Below the pieces are notes generated by a model, which saw only the letters and a list, made by a program, of their open reading frames with translations, was not told the origin of the DNA and made no database searches. Positions 1 through 9,249 of a DNA stretch of 55,616 bases are shown one piece after another (position 1 is the first letter of the stretch; each line of letters opens with the position of its first letter). The position numbers were made by a program, and so were the translations under genes. This stretch comes from Vicinamibacteria bacterium. Lineage in GTDB: Bacteria; Acidobacteriota; Vicinamibacteria; Fen-336. Location: NCBI GenBank assembly GCA_025994075.1, contig JAMQGV010000023.1:1-55616 (forward strand), in the 5' to 3' direction.

Positions 1-1
1 C

Positions 2-1348
2 CCGCGCGGACCGGAGCGGCCGTCCGGCCTGCCGGCCGACGACGATCCCGAAGCCGCGCTCGCGGCCGTCCCGTCCGACCCCGACGCGCCGCCGGTCACC
101 CTCGGCAGCCTCAAGGAGATGGGCATCCAGGCGCTCGGCCAGCTCGGCGCGGATCTCGGCATCCCCGACGCCCAGGGCCTCAAGAAGCACGACCTGATCT
201 TCAAGATCCTGCAGCGCCAGACCGAGCGCAGCGGGCTGCTGTTCGCGGAGGGCGTGCTGGAGGCGATGCCGGAGGGCTACGGCTTCCTGCGCGCGCCGGA
301 GTCCAACTACCTGCCGGGGCCGGACGACATCTACGTGAGCCCCTCCCAGATCCGCCGCTTCCTCCTGCGCACGGGCGACACCATCAGCGGCCAGGTGCGG
401 CCGCCGCGCGAGGGCGAGCGCTACTTCGCGCTGATCAAGGTCGAGGCGATCAACTTCGAGCCGCCCGAGGGCGCGCGCGACAAGGTCCTGTTCGACAACC
501 TGACGCCGCTCTACCCCAACCGCCGGCTGAAGCTGGAGGCCGCCCAGGACAACCTGACGGCCCGCGTGCTCGACATGATGACCCCGCTCGGCAAGGGCCA
601 GCGGGCGCTGATCGTCGCCGCTCCACGCACGGGCAAGACGCTGATCCTGCAGAACCTCGCCAACTCGATCGCCCTGAACCACCCCGAGGTGCACCTGATC
701 GTGCTGCTGATCGACGAGCGGCCCGAGGAGGTGACCGACATGCAGCGCACCGTGCACGGCGAGGTGGTCAGCTCGACGTTCGACGAGCCGGCCACCCGCC
801 ACGTGGCGGTCGCCGACATGGTGATCGAGAAGGCCAAGCGCCTCGTCGAGCACGGCCGGGACGTGGTGATCCTGCTCGACTCGATCACCCGCCTGGCGCG
901 GGCCCACAACGCGGTGGTGCCGGCCTCTGGCAAGGTGCTCTCGGGCGGCGTCGACGCCTCGGCGCTGCAGCGGCCCAAGCGCTTCTTCGGCGCGGCACGC
1001 AACATCGAGCACGGCGGCTCGCTGACGATCATCGCCACCGCGCTGATCGAGACCGGGTCGCGGATGGACGACGTGATCTTCGAGGAGTTCAAGGGCACCG
1101 GCAACGCCGAGATCGTGCTCGACCGCAAGATGGCCGACCGCCGGATCTACCCCGCGATCGACATCAACAAGAGCGGCACCCGCAAGGAAGAACTGCTGCT
1201 CGCCCGCGAGGAGCTGAACCGGGTCTGGGTGCTGCGCAAGGTCCTGAACTCGCTGTCGTCGATCGAGGCCATGGAGCTGATGCTGGAGCGCCTGGCCAAG
1301 ACGAAGTCCAACAAGGACTTCCTCGACGGCATGTCCGGAGCGTTGTAG
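2..1348 (+). CDS. rho: Transcription termination factor Rho (5' end outside window)
   Basis: ATP-dependent RNA helicase that terminates transcription. The frame is open from the first base of the window, so the N-terminus is missing; an ATG at 119 lies inside the Rho N-terminal domain (the helix [12 protein letters not shown] begins before it) and is not the true start. Visible in order: the Rho N-terminal helical domain, the cold-shock-like RNA-binding domain ([19 protein letters not shown]), Walker A (APRTGKT), Walker B region ([14 protein letters not shown]), the Q-loop and R-loop segments ([21 protein letters not shown]) and the conserved C-terminus ([10 protein letters not shown]). About 40 residues visible before the N-terminal domain are Pro/Asp/Ala-rich, as in actinobacterial or acidobacterial Rho inserts. 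The stop lies 4 nt from the stop of the convergent cytochrome gene, leaving no room for an intrinsic terminator. Confidence 0.97.
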   Translation, partial: PRGPERPSGLPADDDPEAALAAVPSDPDAPPVTLGSLKEMGIQALGQLGADLGIPDAQGLKKHDLIFKILQRQTERSGLLFAEGVLEAMPEGYGFLRAPESNYLPGPDDIYVSPSQIRRFLLRTGDTISGQVRPPREGERYFALIKVEAINFEPPEGARDKVLFDNLTPLYPNRRLKLEAAQDNLTARVLDMMTPLGKGQRALIVAAPRTGKTLILQNLANSIALNHPEVHLIVLLIDERPEEVTDMQRTVHGEVVSSTFDEPATRHVAVADMVIEKAKRLVEHGRDVVILLDSITRLARAHNAVVPASGKVLSGGVDASALQRPKRFFGAARNIEHGGSLTIIATALIETGSRMDDVIFEEFKGTGNAEIVLDRKMADRRIYPAIDINKSGTRKEELLLAREELNRVWVLRKVLNSLSSIEAMELMLERLAKTKSNKDFLDGMSGAL

Positions 1349-1352
1349 AAGA

Positions 1353-2777
1353 CTACTTGAGGCCGAGGTCGGCGAGCATCGGGGGGTCGGGCTCCTCCAT
1401 CGCGAGCACGCCGTGGCACGTCGTGCAGTCCTGGCTGATGGTGCGGCCGTCCTTCGCCTTGTGCTGGTCGTCGTGGCAGCGGAAGCAGCCCGGGAAGTCC
1501 TCGTGGCCGATGTTGTTCGGGTGCGAGCCCCAGACCAGCTTCATGTCCGGGAACACGTTGCGCAACCAGACGTCGCGGGCGGCCTCGGCCGCCTTCCTGA
1601 CGTCCGCCGCCCGCGCCTTCGCGACCTCGGGGTAGTTCTTCTCGTAGAAGGAAGTGATGCGGGCGACGATCTCGCGCGCCGCGACGTCGCGATCGGCGTA
1701 GTCGGCCTGGATCGCCGCCGCCGCCTCGCGCTTGACGAAGGGCAGGTCCGCCGGGATGCGCCCGGCCTGCATCGCGCGGTTGAGCCCGCTCTCCGGCATG
1801 TCGAAGGCGTGGGTCGGCCGGTTGTGGCAGTCGACGCAGTCCATCTCGCGCCACTCGCCGGCGGTCGCCGGCGGGGCGCCGTCGATCGCGTACTCGACTT
1901 CCTTGCCGTCGTCTCCCACGTAGATCACCCGCGGGATCACCTGGCGGCGGTCGTCGGTGGTCTGGTAGCGGACCCGCGACTTGGCGTCGAAGTGGCGGCC
2001 GTGGATGCCGACCTGGCCTCCGGCCTGGGTGCCGCCGATGCGCATCAGCAGGATGCTGTGGCTGGCCGTGTTCGACTCGTCGTCGGCGAACTTGGTCCGC
2101 ACCTGCAGGCGGTCGCCGTGGAACTTCTGCGGCCAGTGGCACTGCTCGCAGGTCTCCCGCGCGGGCCGCAGCTCGTGGACCGGCGACGGGATCGGCCGCG
2201 AGAAGGTGCCGAGCGTGACGGCCACCACCTGTCGCGCGCCCGAGAGCTTGGACTTGACGAACCACGAGGCGCCGGGCCCGATGTGGCACTGGGTGCAGGC
2301 CACCCGCGAGTGCGGCGAGTTGACGTAGGCCGTGTACTCCGGGCTCATCACCTGGTGGCAGGCGAGGCCGCAGAAGGTCGTCGAGTCCATGTACTCGACG
2401 CCCTTGTAGGTGGCCACGCCGAGCAGCACCACGTTGACCGCGGTCAGGGCCCCGACCAGCATCGCCGCGTTCTTGAGCAGTTCCTTGTCGAGGCCGAGCG
2501 GCGCCACCGGCGCGCCGCGGCGCTCCCGCCAGCGACGCAGGAGCAGGCCCGCGGGGATCAGCAGCAGGCCGCCCACGAAGATCCCGGGCAGGATCATGAA
2601 CAGCACGATCCCGGCATAAGGATGGGTCGGGTGGCCGGACAGCAGTTCGACGGCCCAGAACCCGATCAGGGTGAACGCGGCGCTGGTCGTGATGACGACG
2701 CCGGCGAGCGCGACCTTGTCCCGCACCACCACCGCCAGCGGAGACAGCAGCCGACCGAGCAGTTCTCGCAATCCCAC
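1353..2777 (-). CDS. NapC/NirT-like membrane-anchored multiheme cytochrome c (six heme sites)
   Basis: Probable quinol-oxidising or electron-relay cytochrome that faces the periplasm. I chose the GTG at 2777 because a GGGGGAGG ribosome-binding sequence precedes it; upstream sequence in the same frame is antisense to the next gene. The 474-aa product has three hydrophobic segments (about residues 17-45, 50-82 and 100-125), then a periplasmic domain with heme sites CGLACH (C136, a CX3CH site followed by QVM), CTQCH, CEQCH, CVDCH, CFRCH and CTTCH. Known of the family: NapC/NrfH proteins are membrane quinol dehydrogenases whose first heme is followed by a Met, matching the CHQVM seen here. It is divergent from the 11-heme cytochrome gene, and a sigma54-type promoter lies at 2820-2835. 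The exact redox partner is unknown. Confidence 0.85.
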   Translation of the reverse strand: MGLRELLGRLLSPLAVVVRDKVALAGVVITTSAAFTLIGFWAVELLSGHPTHPYAGIVLFMILPGIFVGGLLLIPAGLLLRRWRERRGAPVAPLGLDKELLKNAAMLVGALTAVNVVLLGVATYKGVEYMDSTTFCGLACHQVMSPEYTAYVNSPHSRVACTQCHIGPGASWFVKSKLSGARQVVAVTLGTFSRPIPSPVHELRPARETCEQCHWPQKFHGDRLQVRTKFADDESNTASHSILLMRIGGTQAGGQVGIHGRHFDAKSRVRYQTTDDRRQVIPRVIYVGDDGKEVEYAIDGAPPATAGEWREMDCVDCHNRPTHAFDMPESGLNRAMQAGRIPADLPFVKREAAAAIQADYADRDVAAREIVARITSFYEKNYPEVAKARAADVRKAAEAARDVWLRNVFPDMKLVWGSHPNNIGHEDFPGCFRCHDDQHKAKDGRTISQDCTTCHGVLAMEEPDPPMLADLGLK

Positions 2778-2819
2778 CGCACGCCTCCCCCGGGGACGGA
2801 CCCCGCCGCCCTCCCCATT

Positions 2820-2835
2820 TGCAGGGAGCGTGCCC
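2820..2835 (-). promoter_or_regulatory. Candidate sigma54 (-24/-12) promoter for the six-heme cytochrome gene
   Basis: On the minus strand the sequence reads GGGCACG-CTCC-CTGCA against the consensus TGGCACG-N4-TTGCA; the GG and GC dinucleotides have the required spacing. Predicted start of transcription is near 2809, giving a leader of about 32 nt that contains the ribosome-binding site. Confidence 0.6.
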
Positions 2836-2847
2836 GCAACACCTGCG
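2835..2847. promoter_or_regulatory. 13-bp dyad CGCAAnnnCTGCG, candidate activator site (cytochrome divergon)
   Basis: Reads CGCAACACCTGCG, a CGCA-N5-TGCG inverted repeat between two divergent cytochrome genes. The same pattern is found at 5023-5035 and 13941-13953. It begins 34 bp before the plus-strand -24 candidate at 2869, the same distance as the dyad/-24 pair upstream of the histidine kinase. It also touches the -24 end of the minus-strand promoter. Binding by the local response regulator is inference. Confidence 0.45.
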
Positions 2848-2868
2848 CTGCGCCGGTTCGGGAAGACC

Positions 2869-2884
2869 TGGACCGGATCTTGTA
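2869..2884 (+). promoter_or_regulatory. Weak candidate sigma54 promoter for the 11-heme cytochrome gene
   Basis: Reads TGGACCG-GATC-TTGTA; the -24 GG and -12 TTG have correct spacing, but the usual GC at -12 is GT and two -24 positions differ. The predicted start, near 2895, leaves a leader of only about 15 nt. The nearby TGTAAT could instead be a sigma70 -10 element. Confidence 0.3.
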
Positions 2885-2909
2885 ATCTTCGCGCCGGGAG
2901 GCGTTCTGC

Positions 2910-4151
2910 ATGCCGCTTTTTTCGCGCTTCACGGCCCTGACCGGAGCCCTGGTCCTTCTCGCCCTTCCCTCCTTGGCGGCACCGACGAAGGCGAAACCGG
3001 CTCCTGCCCCGACCAGCGACGACTGCCTCGCCTGCCACTCCGACCCCGAGGCGACCCGCGCTGACGGCAAGCCGCTGGGCCGCGACCTCGGGACCTTCGC
3101 GGCCTCGATCCACGGCCAGGGCGGCCTCGCCTGCACCGACTGCCACGCCGACCTCGCGAGCGCGGAGCTGCCGCACGCCGAGAAGCTCGCGAAAGTCGAC
3201 TGCGCCACCTGCCACTCGGACGTCGGGGAGAAGCACGCCGGCTCCGTGCACAAGGCGCAGTCCTGCACCGGGTGCCACGGGACCCACGACATCCTGCCGT
3301 CGTCGGACCCGGCGTCCCGGACCGCTCATGCGAACGTGCCCGCGACCTGCGAGACGTGCCACAAGCAGCCGCCGGGCCCGGCGGGCCGCGGCAAGAGCGT
3401 CAAGGACGGCTTCCACGTCGGCAAGGTGCTGGCGGAGTACGGGGAGTCCGCGCCGGTCTGCAGCACCTGCCACGGCGCCCACGACGTGCTGCCGCCGAAG
3501 GACCCGAAGAGCCCGATGCACCACGACCAGGTGGCGGCCACCTGTGGCGCCTGCCACTCGGACGTGAAGGAGACGTGGGACACGAGCATCCACGCGCAGA
3601 TGATCGCCTCGGGACGCAACGCGGCGACCTGTTCCGACTGCCACGCGGTGCACGGCATGCTCGGCACCGAAGGGATGCCGCTGTGGCGGGTGGCAGCCAC
3701 CGAGGAGTGCAGCACCTGCCACGCGTCGAAGGCCGAAACCTACCGCGACACGTTCCACGGCAAGGTCTCGAGCCTCGGATACGAGCGCGTCGCCACCTGC
3801 TCCGACTGCCACGGCAACCACGCGATCCGGCCCATGGAGGACCCGGCCTCGATGGTCTCCGCGGAGAACCGGGTGGCGACCTGTCAGAAGTGCCACCCCG
3901 GCACCGGCGCCAACTTCGCGGCCTACGATCCGCACGCCGACCCGCACGACCGCGAGCGCAACCCGGTCCTCTACTACGCGACGATCTTCATGAAGGCGCT
4001 GCTGGGCGGCACCTTCGCCTTCTTCGGGCTGCACACGGCGCTGTGGGCGCCGCGCTCGCTGAAGGACCGCCGCGCCCGGCGCGCGGCCCACGAGGCGGAG
4101 CGCCAGGCGTCGAAGGGCGCCGGCGACCAGGGTGACGGAGGCCGGGCGTGA
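2910..4151 (+). CDS. Eleven-heme periplasmic cytochrome c with C-terminal membrane anchor
   Basis: The 413-aa product has a signal peptide (hydrophobic core TALTGALVLLALPSLAA, residues about 8-24), eleven CXXCH sites between about residues 39 and 332 (CLACH, CTDCH, CATCH, CTGCH, CETCH, CSTCH, CGACH, CSDCH, CSTCH, CSDCH, CQKCH) and a hydrophobic segment near residues 360-382 followed by a basic tail. Start ATG is preceded by GGGAGG. The next gene, a b-type cytochrome, overlaps its stop (GTGA), so the two probably form a membrane complex that moves electrons between quinones and periplasmic carriers. Recurrent CHGxHD/CHGNHA motifs resemble cytochromes of anaerobic respiratory complexes. The terminal acceptor cannot be told from the sequence. 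Confidence 0.9.
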   Translation: MPLFSRFTALTGALVLLALPSLAAPTKAKPAPAPTSDDCLACHSDPEATRADGKPLGRDLGTFAASIHGQGGLACTDCHADLASAELPHAEKLAKVDCATCHSDVGEKHAGSVHKAQSCTGCHGTHDILPSSDPASRTAHANVPATCETCHKQPPGPAGRGKSVKDGFHVGKVLAEYGESAPVCSTCHGAHDVLPPKDPKSPMHHDQVAATCGACHSDVKETWDTSIHAQMIASGRNAATCSDCHAVHGMLGTEGMPLWRVAATEECSTCHASKAETYRDTFHGKVSSLGYERVATCSDCHGNHAIRPMEDPASMVSAENRVATCQKCHPGTGANFAAYDPHADPHDRERNPVLYYATIFMKALLGGTFAFFGLHTALWAPRSLKDRRARRAAHEAERQASKGAGDQGDGGRA

Positions 4152-4993
4152 AGGGGGAGCCGATGGAGACCGCCAGCCACGAGGAGACCTGGGTCGAGCG
4201 CTTCGCCGCGATCGACCGCATCACCCACGCGATCCTGTTCACGACCTTCCTCGGGCTGTCGCTGACCGGCCTGCCGCTGCTCTTCGCCGACGCGCCCTGG
4301 GCGCGCACGATGGCGCTGCTGATGGGCGGCTACGGGGTCACCGGCACGCTCCACCGCGTGTTCGGCTTCGCGATGCTGTTCTGCTTCGCGTTCCACGTCG
4401 GACGCGTGGTGTTCCGGCTCTACCGCAAGCGCGGGCCCACCATGCTGTGGGGTCCCGACTCGCTGGTGCCGCAGCCGCGCGACCTGTTCCAGATGTACGA
4501 CCACTTCATGTACTTCCTCGGCCGCGGCCCGCGCCCGCAGTTCGACCGCTACACCTACTGGGAGAAGTTCGACTACTGGGCGGTGTTCTGGGGCATGGGC
4601 ATCATCGGCACCTCGGGGCTCGTGCTCGCCTTCCCCGAGTTCGTCTCGCGCTTCCTGCCCGGCGACGTGTTCACGATCGCGCTGCTCGTGCACGGCGAAG
4701 AGGCGCTGCTGGCGATGGTGTTCATCTTCACGATCCACTTCTTCAACGGCAACCTGCGCCCCGAGAAGTTCCCGATGGACACGGTGATGTTCACCGGCCG
4801 CATCCCGCTCCACGAGTTGCGCGACGAGCGGCCCGCGGAGTACGAGCGGCTGGTGCGCGAGGGGCGGCTGGAACACGCGTTCGTGCCGCCGCCGCAGCGT
4901 CGGCTGGACCTGTTCGGCCGCTTCGTCGGGGCCATCGCGATCTCGCTGGGGCTGGTGATGGTCGCCCTGACGCTGATCGCGCTCCTGGCCTAG
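4148..4993 (+). CDS. Membrane cytochrome b subunit (formate dehydrogenase gamma / cytochrome b561 type)
   Basis: The 281-aa integral membrane protein has five predicted helices (about residues 22-45, 62-86, 138-160, 170-198 and 257-281). Histidines in helices (ITHAILF, LHRVFGFAMLF with FAFHVGRVV, LLVHGEEALL, FTIHFFNGN) are suited to b-heme ligation, as in FdnI/FdoI-type subunits that exchange electrons with the quinone pool. GTG at 4148 overlaps the upstream stop as GTGA and has GGAGG upstream; ATG at 4163, preceded by GGGGGAG, is an alternative start. It is translationally coupled to the 11-heme cytochrome, whose membrane partner it most likely is. No catalytic oxidoreductase subunit is encoded nearby. 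Confidence 0.85.
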   Translation: MKGEPMETASHEETWVERFAAIDRITHAILFTTFLGLSLTGLPLLFADAPWARTMALLMGGYGVTGTLHRVFGFAMLFCFAFHVGRVVFRLYRKRGPTMLWGPDSLVPQPRDLFQMYDHFMYFLGRGPRPQFDRYTYWEKFDYWAVFWGMGIIGTSGLVLAFPEFVSRFLPGDVFTIALLVHGEEALLAMVFIFTIHFFNGNLRPEKFPMDTVMFTGRIPLHELRDERPAEYERLVREGRLEHAFVPPPQRRLDLFGRFVGAIAISLGLVMVALTLIALLA

Positions 4994-5022
4994 CGCAGAT
5001 TCGACGCAGCGGGACCTCGCGA

Positions 5023-5035
5023 CGCAATAACTGCG
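5023..5035. promoter_or_regulatory. 13-bp dyad CGCAAnnnCTGCG, candidate activator site (kinase/regulator operon)
   Basis: Reads CGCAATAACTGCG, the same CGCA-N5-TGCG inverted repeat as at 2835-2847 and 13941-13953. It starts 34 bp before the -24 candidate at 5057. Its place before the histidine kinase suggests autoregulation of the two-component system, which is inference. Confidence 0.45.
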
Positions 5036-5056
5036 CCGACGGATTCCCGATGGCGC

Positions 5057-5072
5057 GGGCGCAGCGCTTGCA
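5057..5072 (+). promoter_or_regulatory. Candidate sigma54 promoter for the histidine kinase operon
   Basis: Reads GGGCGCA-GCGC-TTGCA; the -12 TTGCA is perfect and the GG spacing is correct, while three -24 positions differ. The predicted start near 5083 lies only a few bases before the ATGs at 5089 and 5095, so either the leader is very short or the match is fortuitous. Confidence 0.35.
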
Positions 5073-5088
5073 GTACCGAGCTACGATC

Positions 5089-6909
5089 ATGGCCATGCCC
5101 ACGACGAATCCGGCGCCCGAGACGCTCGAGGGGCTCCGCGACGCTCTCGCGAAGCGGAGCCGCGAACTGGACGTCCTGGCGGAGGTGGCCTCCCGCATCC
5201 ACGGTCGCGAGGACGTCCACCAGATCCTGGAAATCGCCCTCGACGAGATCCTCGCCCGCTTCGACCTGACGTCGGCCTGGATCTTCCTCGGCGACGAGGG
5301 GGACAAGCGGCTGCGGCTGGCGGCCCAGCGCGGCTGCTCGCGGGAGTGGCTCGACGAAGTCACCGAGCGCGGCCTCGAGGAGTGCCTGTGCCCCGAGGTC
5401 TTCGCGACGGGTCACCGGATGCAGGCGCGCAACACCCTCCAGTGCCCGCGCATGCCCACGATCGTCGACGGGCTCCGGGAGCCCGTGGCCCACGCCTGCA
5501 TCCCGTTGCGGTTCGGCGGCCCGGCCCGCGGGGTCCTCAACGTCGCGGCCCGCCCCGGCCAGGTGTTCAGCGACGACGAGCTGCGCTTCCTCGAGACGCT
5601 GGGCCACCAGATCTGCCTGGCGACGGAGCGGGCAGCCCACCTGGCCGCCGAGCGCCGCCGCAACCAGGAAGCTCGCGCGATGGCCGCGATCAGCAAGGCG
5701 GTGGGAGGCTCGCTCGACGTGCGCGACGTGCTGGCGGCCGTCGGCAAGACCGCGCGCGAGGTGCTGGAGGCCGACCGCGTCCACATCCTGCTCGGGGCCA
5801 CACCCGAGCGCATGAGCGTGGCCTACGTCTCCGACCCCGAGCTGCCGCGCCTGCGGGCGGGCGAGGTGATCGACCTGGTCGACATCCACGCGTCGCTGCA
5901 CGTGATGGTGCTGGAGACCGGCGAGCCGGCGGTGGTCGAGAACTGGGCTCACGACCCGCGCGTCAACCAGTCGCTGATGTCGACCTGGGCCGCCCGCTCC
6001 GGCGTGTTCGTGCCGCTCGTGTCGCGGACCGGGCTGCTGGGCGTGCTGGCGGTCACCTGCGAGTCGCCGCGAAAGTTCGAGGCCGACGAGGTGGAGCTGA
6101 TCGAGGCGCTCGGCGCCCAGGCCTCCGTCGCGCTCGAGAACGCCCGCCTCTTCGAGGAGACGCGGCGCACGCTGGACGAGCTGAAAGGCGCCCAGAACCG
6201 CATCATCCAGAACGAGAAGATGGCGGTGCTGGGGACCTTCGCCTCCGGCCTCGCCCACGAGGTGCGCAACCCGCTCAACTCGATCGCCCTGCAGCTCTCG
6301 ATCCTGGAGCGCCGGACCGCCCGGCTGGACGAGCCGCTGGCGAGCCAGGTGCGCGACCTGGTCGGCATCATCCGCGAGGAGATCCGCCGCCTCGACGGGC
6401 TGGTCGGCGACTTCCTGCTGCTGTCCCGCGCCAACCGCGTGCAGTACCGGCCGACGGAGATGGAGCCGCTGCTCGACGAGGTCGTGCGGCTGCTGCGGCC
6501 CGAGGCCAGGGAAGCGGGCATCACCATCCGGCGTCAGCGGCTGGGGGCGCCGATCGGCACCCTCGTCGTCGACGCGGAGAAGCTCAAGCAGGTCGTGATC
6601 AACCTGGTCCGCAACGCACTCGAGGCCCTGACCGGGGCCGGCACCGTGACCGTCGAGGACGGGCTGCTCGACGGGCGCGCCACCGTCGTCGTCCGCGACA
6701 CGGGGCCGGGCCTGCCGGAAGGCGTCGACATCTTCCAGCTCTTCGTGACCACCAAGCCCAAGGGCACCGGCCTCGGCCTGTCGATCGCCGAGCAGATCGT
6801 CACCGAGCACGGCGGCGAGCTGCGCGCGGAGAACGAGCCCGAGGGCGGCGCGCGCTTCACGATCAGCTTGCCCGCGGGCGCACCGCCTGTCGCGTCAGGG
6901 AGGCCCTGA
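5089..6909 (+). CDS. Soluble sensor histidine kinase with two GAF domains
   Basis: The 606-aa kinase has no transmembrane segment, so it should sense a cytoplasmic signal. Order: two GAF domains (about residues 25-185 and 205-360), a short coiled linker, a HisKA domain with phospho-acceptor H390 in LAHEVRNPLNSIALQ, and a HATPase domain (N box NLVRNALEAL, G1 DTGPGLPEG, G2 GTGLGLSIAEQIV). The HisKA type resembles NtrB/ZraS-like kinases that pair with NtrC-family regulators, and such a regulator follows 3 nt downstream. Start: ATG at 5089 or 5095; neither has a strong ribosome-binding site. The first GAF has cysteines (CLCPEVFATG, LQCP) that could bind a cofactor or react with oxidants, which is speculation. 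Preceding dyad and -24/-12 elements suggest autoregulation. Confidence 0.93.
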   Translation: MAMPTTNPAPETLEGLRDALAKRSRELDVLAEVASRIHGREDVHQILEIALDEILARFDLTSAWIFLGDEGDKRLRLAAQRGCSREWLDEVTERGLEECLCPEVFATGHRMQARNTLQCPRMPTIVDGLREPVAHACIPLRFGGPARGVLNVAARPGQVFSDDELRFLETLGHQICLATERAAHLAAERRRNQEARAMAAISKAVGGSLDVRDVLAAVGKTAREVLEADRVHILLGATPERMSVAYVSDPELPRLRAGEVIDLVDIHASLHVMVLETGEPAVVENWAHDPRVNQSLMSTWAARSGVFVPLVSRTGLLGVLAVTCESPRKFEADEVELIEALGAQASVALENARLFEETRRTLDELKGAQNRIIQNEKMAVLGTFASGLAHEVRNPLNSIALQLSILERRTARLDEPLASQVRDLVGIIREEIRRLDGLVGDFLLLSRANRVQYRPTEMEPLLDEVVRLLRPEAREAGITIRRQRLGAPIGTLVVDAEKLKQVVINLVRNALEALTGAGTVTVEDGLLDGRATVVVRDTGPGLPEGVDIFQLFVTTKPKGTGLGLSIAEQIVTEHGGELRAENEPEGGARFTISLPAGAPPVASGRP

Positions 6910-6912
6910 GAC

Positions 6913-8442
<1,530 letters not shown>

Positions 8443-8477
8443 CCACGGCGCGCGCCCACGCGGTGCGCCCGCAGACA

Positions 8478-8509
8478 CGAAGGGCCGGGGACGCGTCCCC
8501 GGCCCTTCG
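8478..8509. terminator. Perfect 32-bp palindrome, bidirectional terminator
   Basis: A perfect inverted repeat (half-site CGAAGGGCCGGGGACG) lies between the convergent regulator gene and the small cytochrome gene. It can fold identically in either transcript. U-rich tails are weak on both sides. Confidence 0.75.
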
Positions 8510-8529
8510 CTCGTCCAGCTCCTTGCGAG

Positions 8530-8799
8530 CTACTTCTTGTCCTTGAGCCAGGTGACGTCGATCTTGTCGGCCTTCTTGGCGGCCTTCTGGTCGACCAGCC
8601 ACTTGCCGACGTCGTTGAGATCGGGCGTGCCCTTCTTCGGCATCGCCACGGTGTGGCAGTGCTTGCAGTTGGCGACCTGCAGGCCGGCCGCCTTGGCCGC
8701 CTTCTGCATCTCCATCGTCGCCTGCGCGGGCTGCGGACCGGCCAGCACGAAGGCGAGCGCGGCCAGCCCGATGCCCGTCCCCACGAGCGTCTTCTTCAT
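8530..8799 (-). CDS. Small periplasmic monoheme cytochrome c (tandem copy A)
   Basis: The 89-aa product begins MKKTLVGTGIG, with a signal peptide cleaved after AQA (about residue 27), leaving a mature protein of about 62 residues with one heme site, CKHCH. A Met in TVAMPKKGTP downstream could be the sixth ligand. The ATG at 8799 is chosen because GGGGAGGGGAAG precedes it and the signal peptide starts there. It is a close paralogue of the gene just upstream (8913-9191); both share the block CKHCHTVAMPKKGTP. Likely a soluble electron shuttle. A hairpin with a TTTCTT tail between the copies means this gene may be expressed at a lower level by read-through. Confidence 0.88.
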   Translation of the reverse strand: MKKTLVGTGIGLAALAFVLAGPQPAQATMEMQKAAKAAGLQVANCKHCHTVAMPKKGTPDLNDVGKWLVDQKAAKKADKIDVTWLKDKK

Positions 8800-8836
8800 C
8801 TTCCCCTCCCCAGGTCCGGGGCTAGCGTGCAAGAAA

Positions 8837-8865
8837 GCGGGGCCGGCCTGTCCGGCCGACCCCGC
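8837..8865 (-). terminator. Hairpin terminator or attenuator between the two small cytochrome genes
   Basis: Stem of 12 positions with one C-A mismatch (GCGGGG-C-CGGCC against GGCCG-A-CCCCGC), five-base loop, followed on the minus strand by TTTCTT. It lies after copy B and before copy A. Confidence 0.55.
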
Positions 8866-8912
8866 GACGTTTCCGGGGCGCCCCGGGCGCCGCGGACCCG
8901 CTGGAATGAGTG

Positions 8913-9191
8913 CTACTGCTTCGGCTTGTACTCCTTGAGCCACGCCATGTCCAGCTTCGTGGCCTTGCGCTTGGCGCCCTCGTCGACCAGCCACTGACCG
9001 GCCTCGTTGAGGGCCGGAGTGCCCTTCTTCGGCATCGCCACGGTGTGGCAGTGCTTGCAGTTCTTGACGTCGATGCCGGCCGCCTTGGCCTCCTTCTGCA
9101 TCTCCATCGTGGCGAACGCCGGCTCCGGGCCGGCGAGCAGGAAGGTGAAGGCCAGCGCCGCGATCCCGGCGCCCAGAAGCGTCTTCTTCAT
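8913..9191 (-). CDS. Small periplasmic monoheme cytochrome c (tandem copy B)
   Basis: The 92-aa protein starts MKKTLLGAGIAAL, has a signal peptide ending near AFA (residue 27) and one CKHCH heme site followed by TVAMPKKGTP. It is a tandem paralogue of the 8530-8799 product; the mature parts differ mainly in charged residues near the C-terminus (KATKLDMAWLKEYKPKQ). The ATG is preceded by GGAGGA. A sigma54-type promoter at 9220-9235 predicts a start 18 nt upstream, which leaves room for the ribosome-binding site. It probably carries electrons between the multiheme cytochromes and a terminal reductase. Confidence 0.88.
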   Translation of the reverse strand: MKKTLLGAGIAALAFTFLLAGPEPAFATMEMQKEAKAAGIDVKNCKHCHTVAMPKKGTPALNEAGQWLVDEGAKRKATKLDMAWLKEYKPKQ

Positions 9192-9219
9192 CGTGGTTCC
9201 TCCGTCCGTGGACAGTCTA

Positions 9220-9235
9220 CGCAACAACCGGGCCA
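9220..9235 (-). promoter_or_regulatory. Sigma54 (-24/-12) promoter for the small cytochrome genes
   Basis: Minus strand reads TGGCCCG-GTTG-TTGCG: all of TGG, the second half of the -24 box and TTGC match with correct spacing. Predicted transcription start is 9209, upstream of the GGAGGA site at 9199-9203. Confidence 0.65.
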
Positions 9236-9249
9236 GTACCGCTCCCCCG

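Noticed and set aside
119..1348. ATG at 119 as the start of rho
   Set aside because: It falls inside the conserved N-terminal helix, and the frame stays open to the window edge.
2778..4091. Extension of the six-heme cytochrome frame upstream to 4091
   Set aside because: The extra 440 codons are antisense to the 11-heme cytochrome gene. A GTG with a strong ribosome-binding site at 2777 and the first membrane helix mark the real start.
8849..8890. Possible sigma54 promoter for the small cytochrome copy A (TTGCAC upstream)
   Set aside because: The nearest GG on the minus strand is 2 bp too far upstream for the strict GG-N10-GC spacing.
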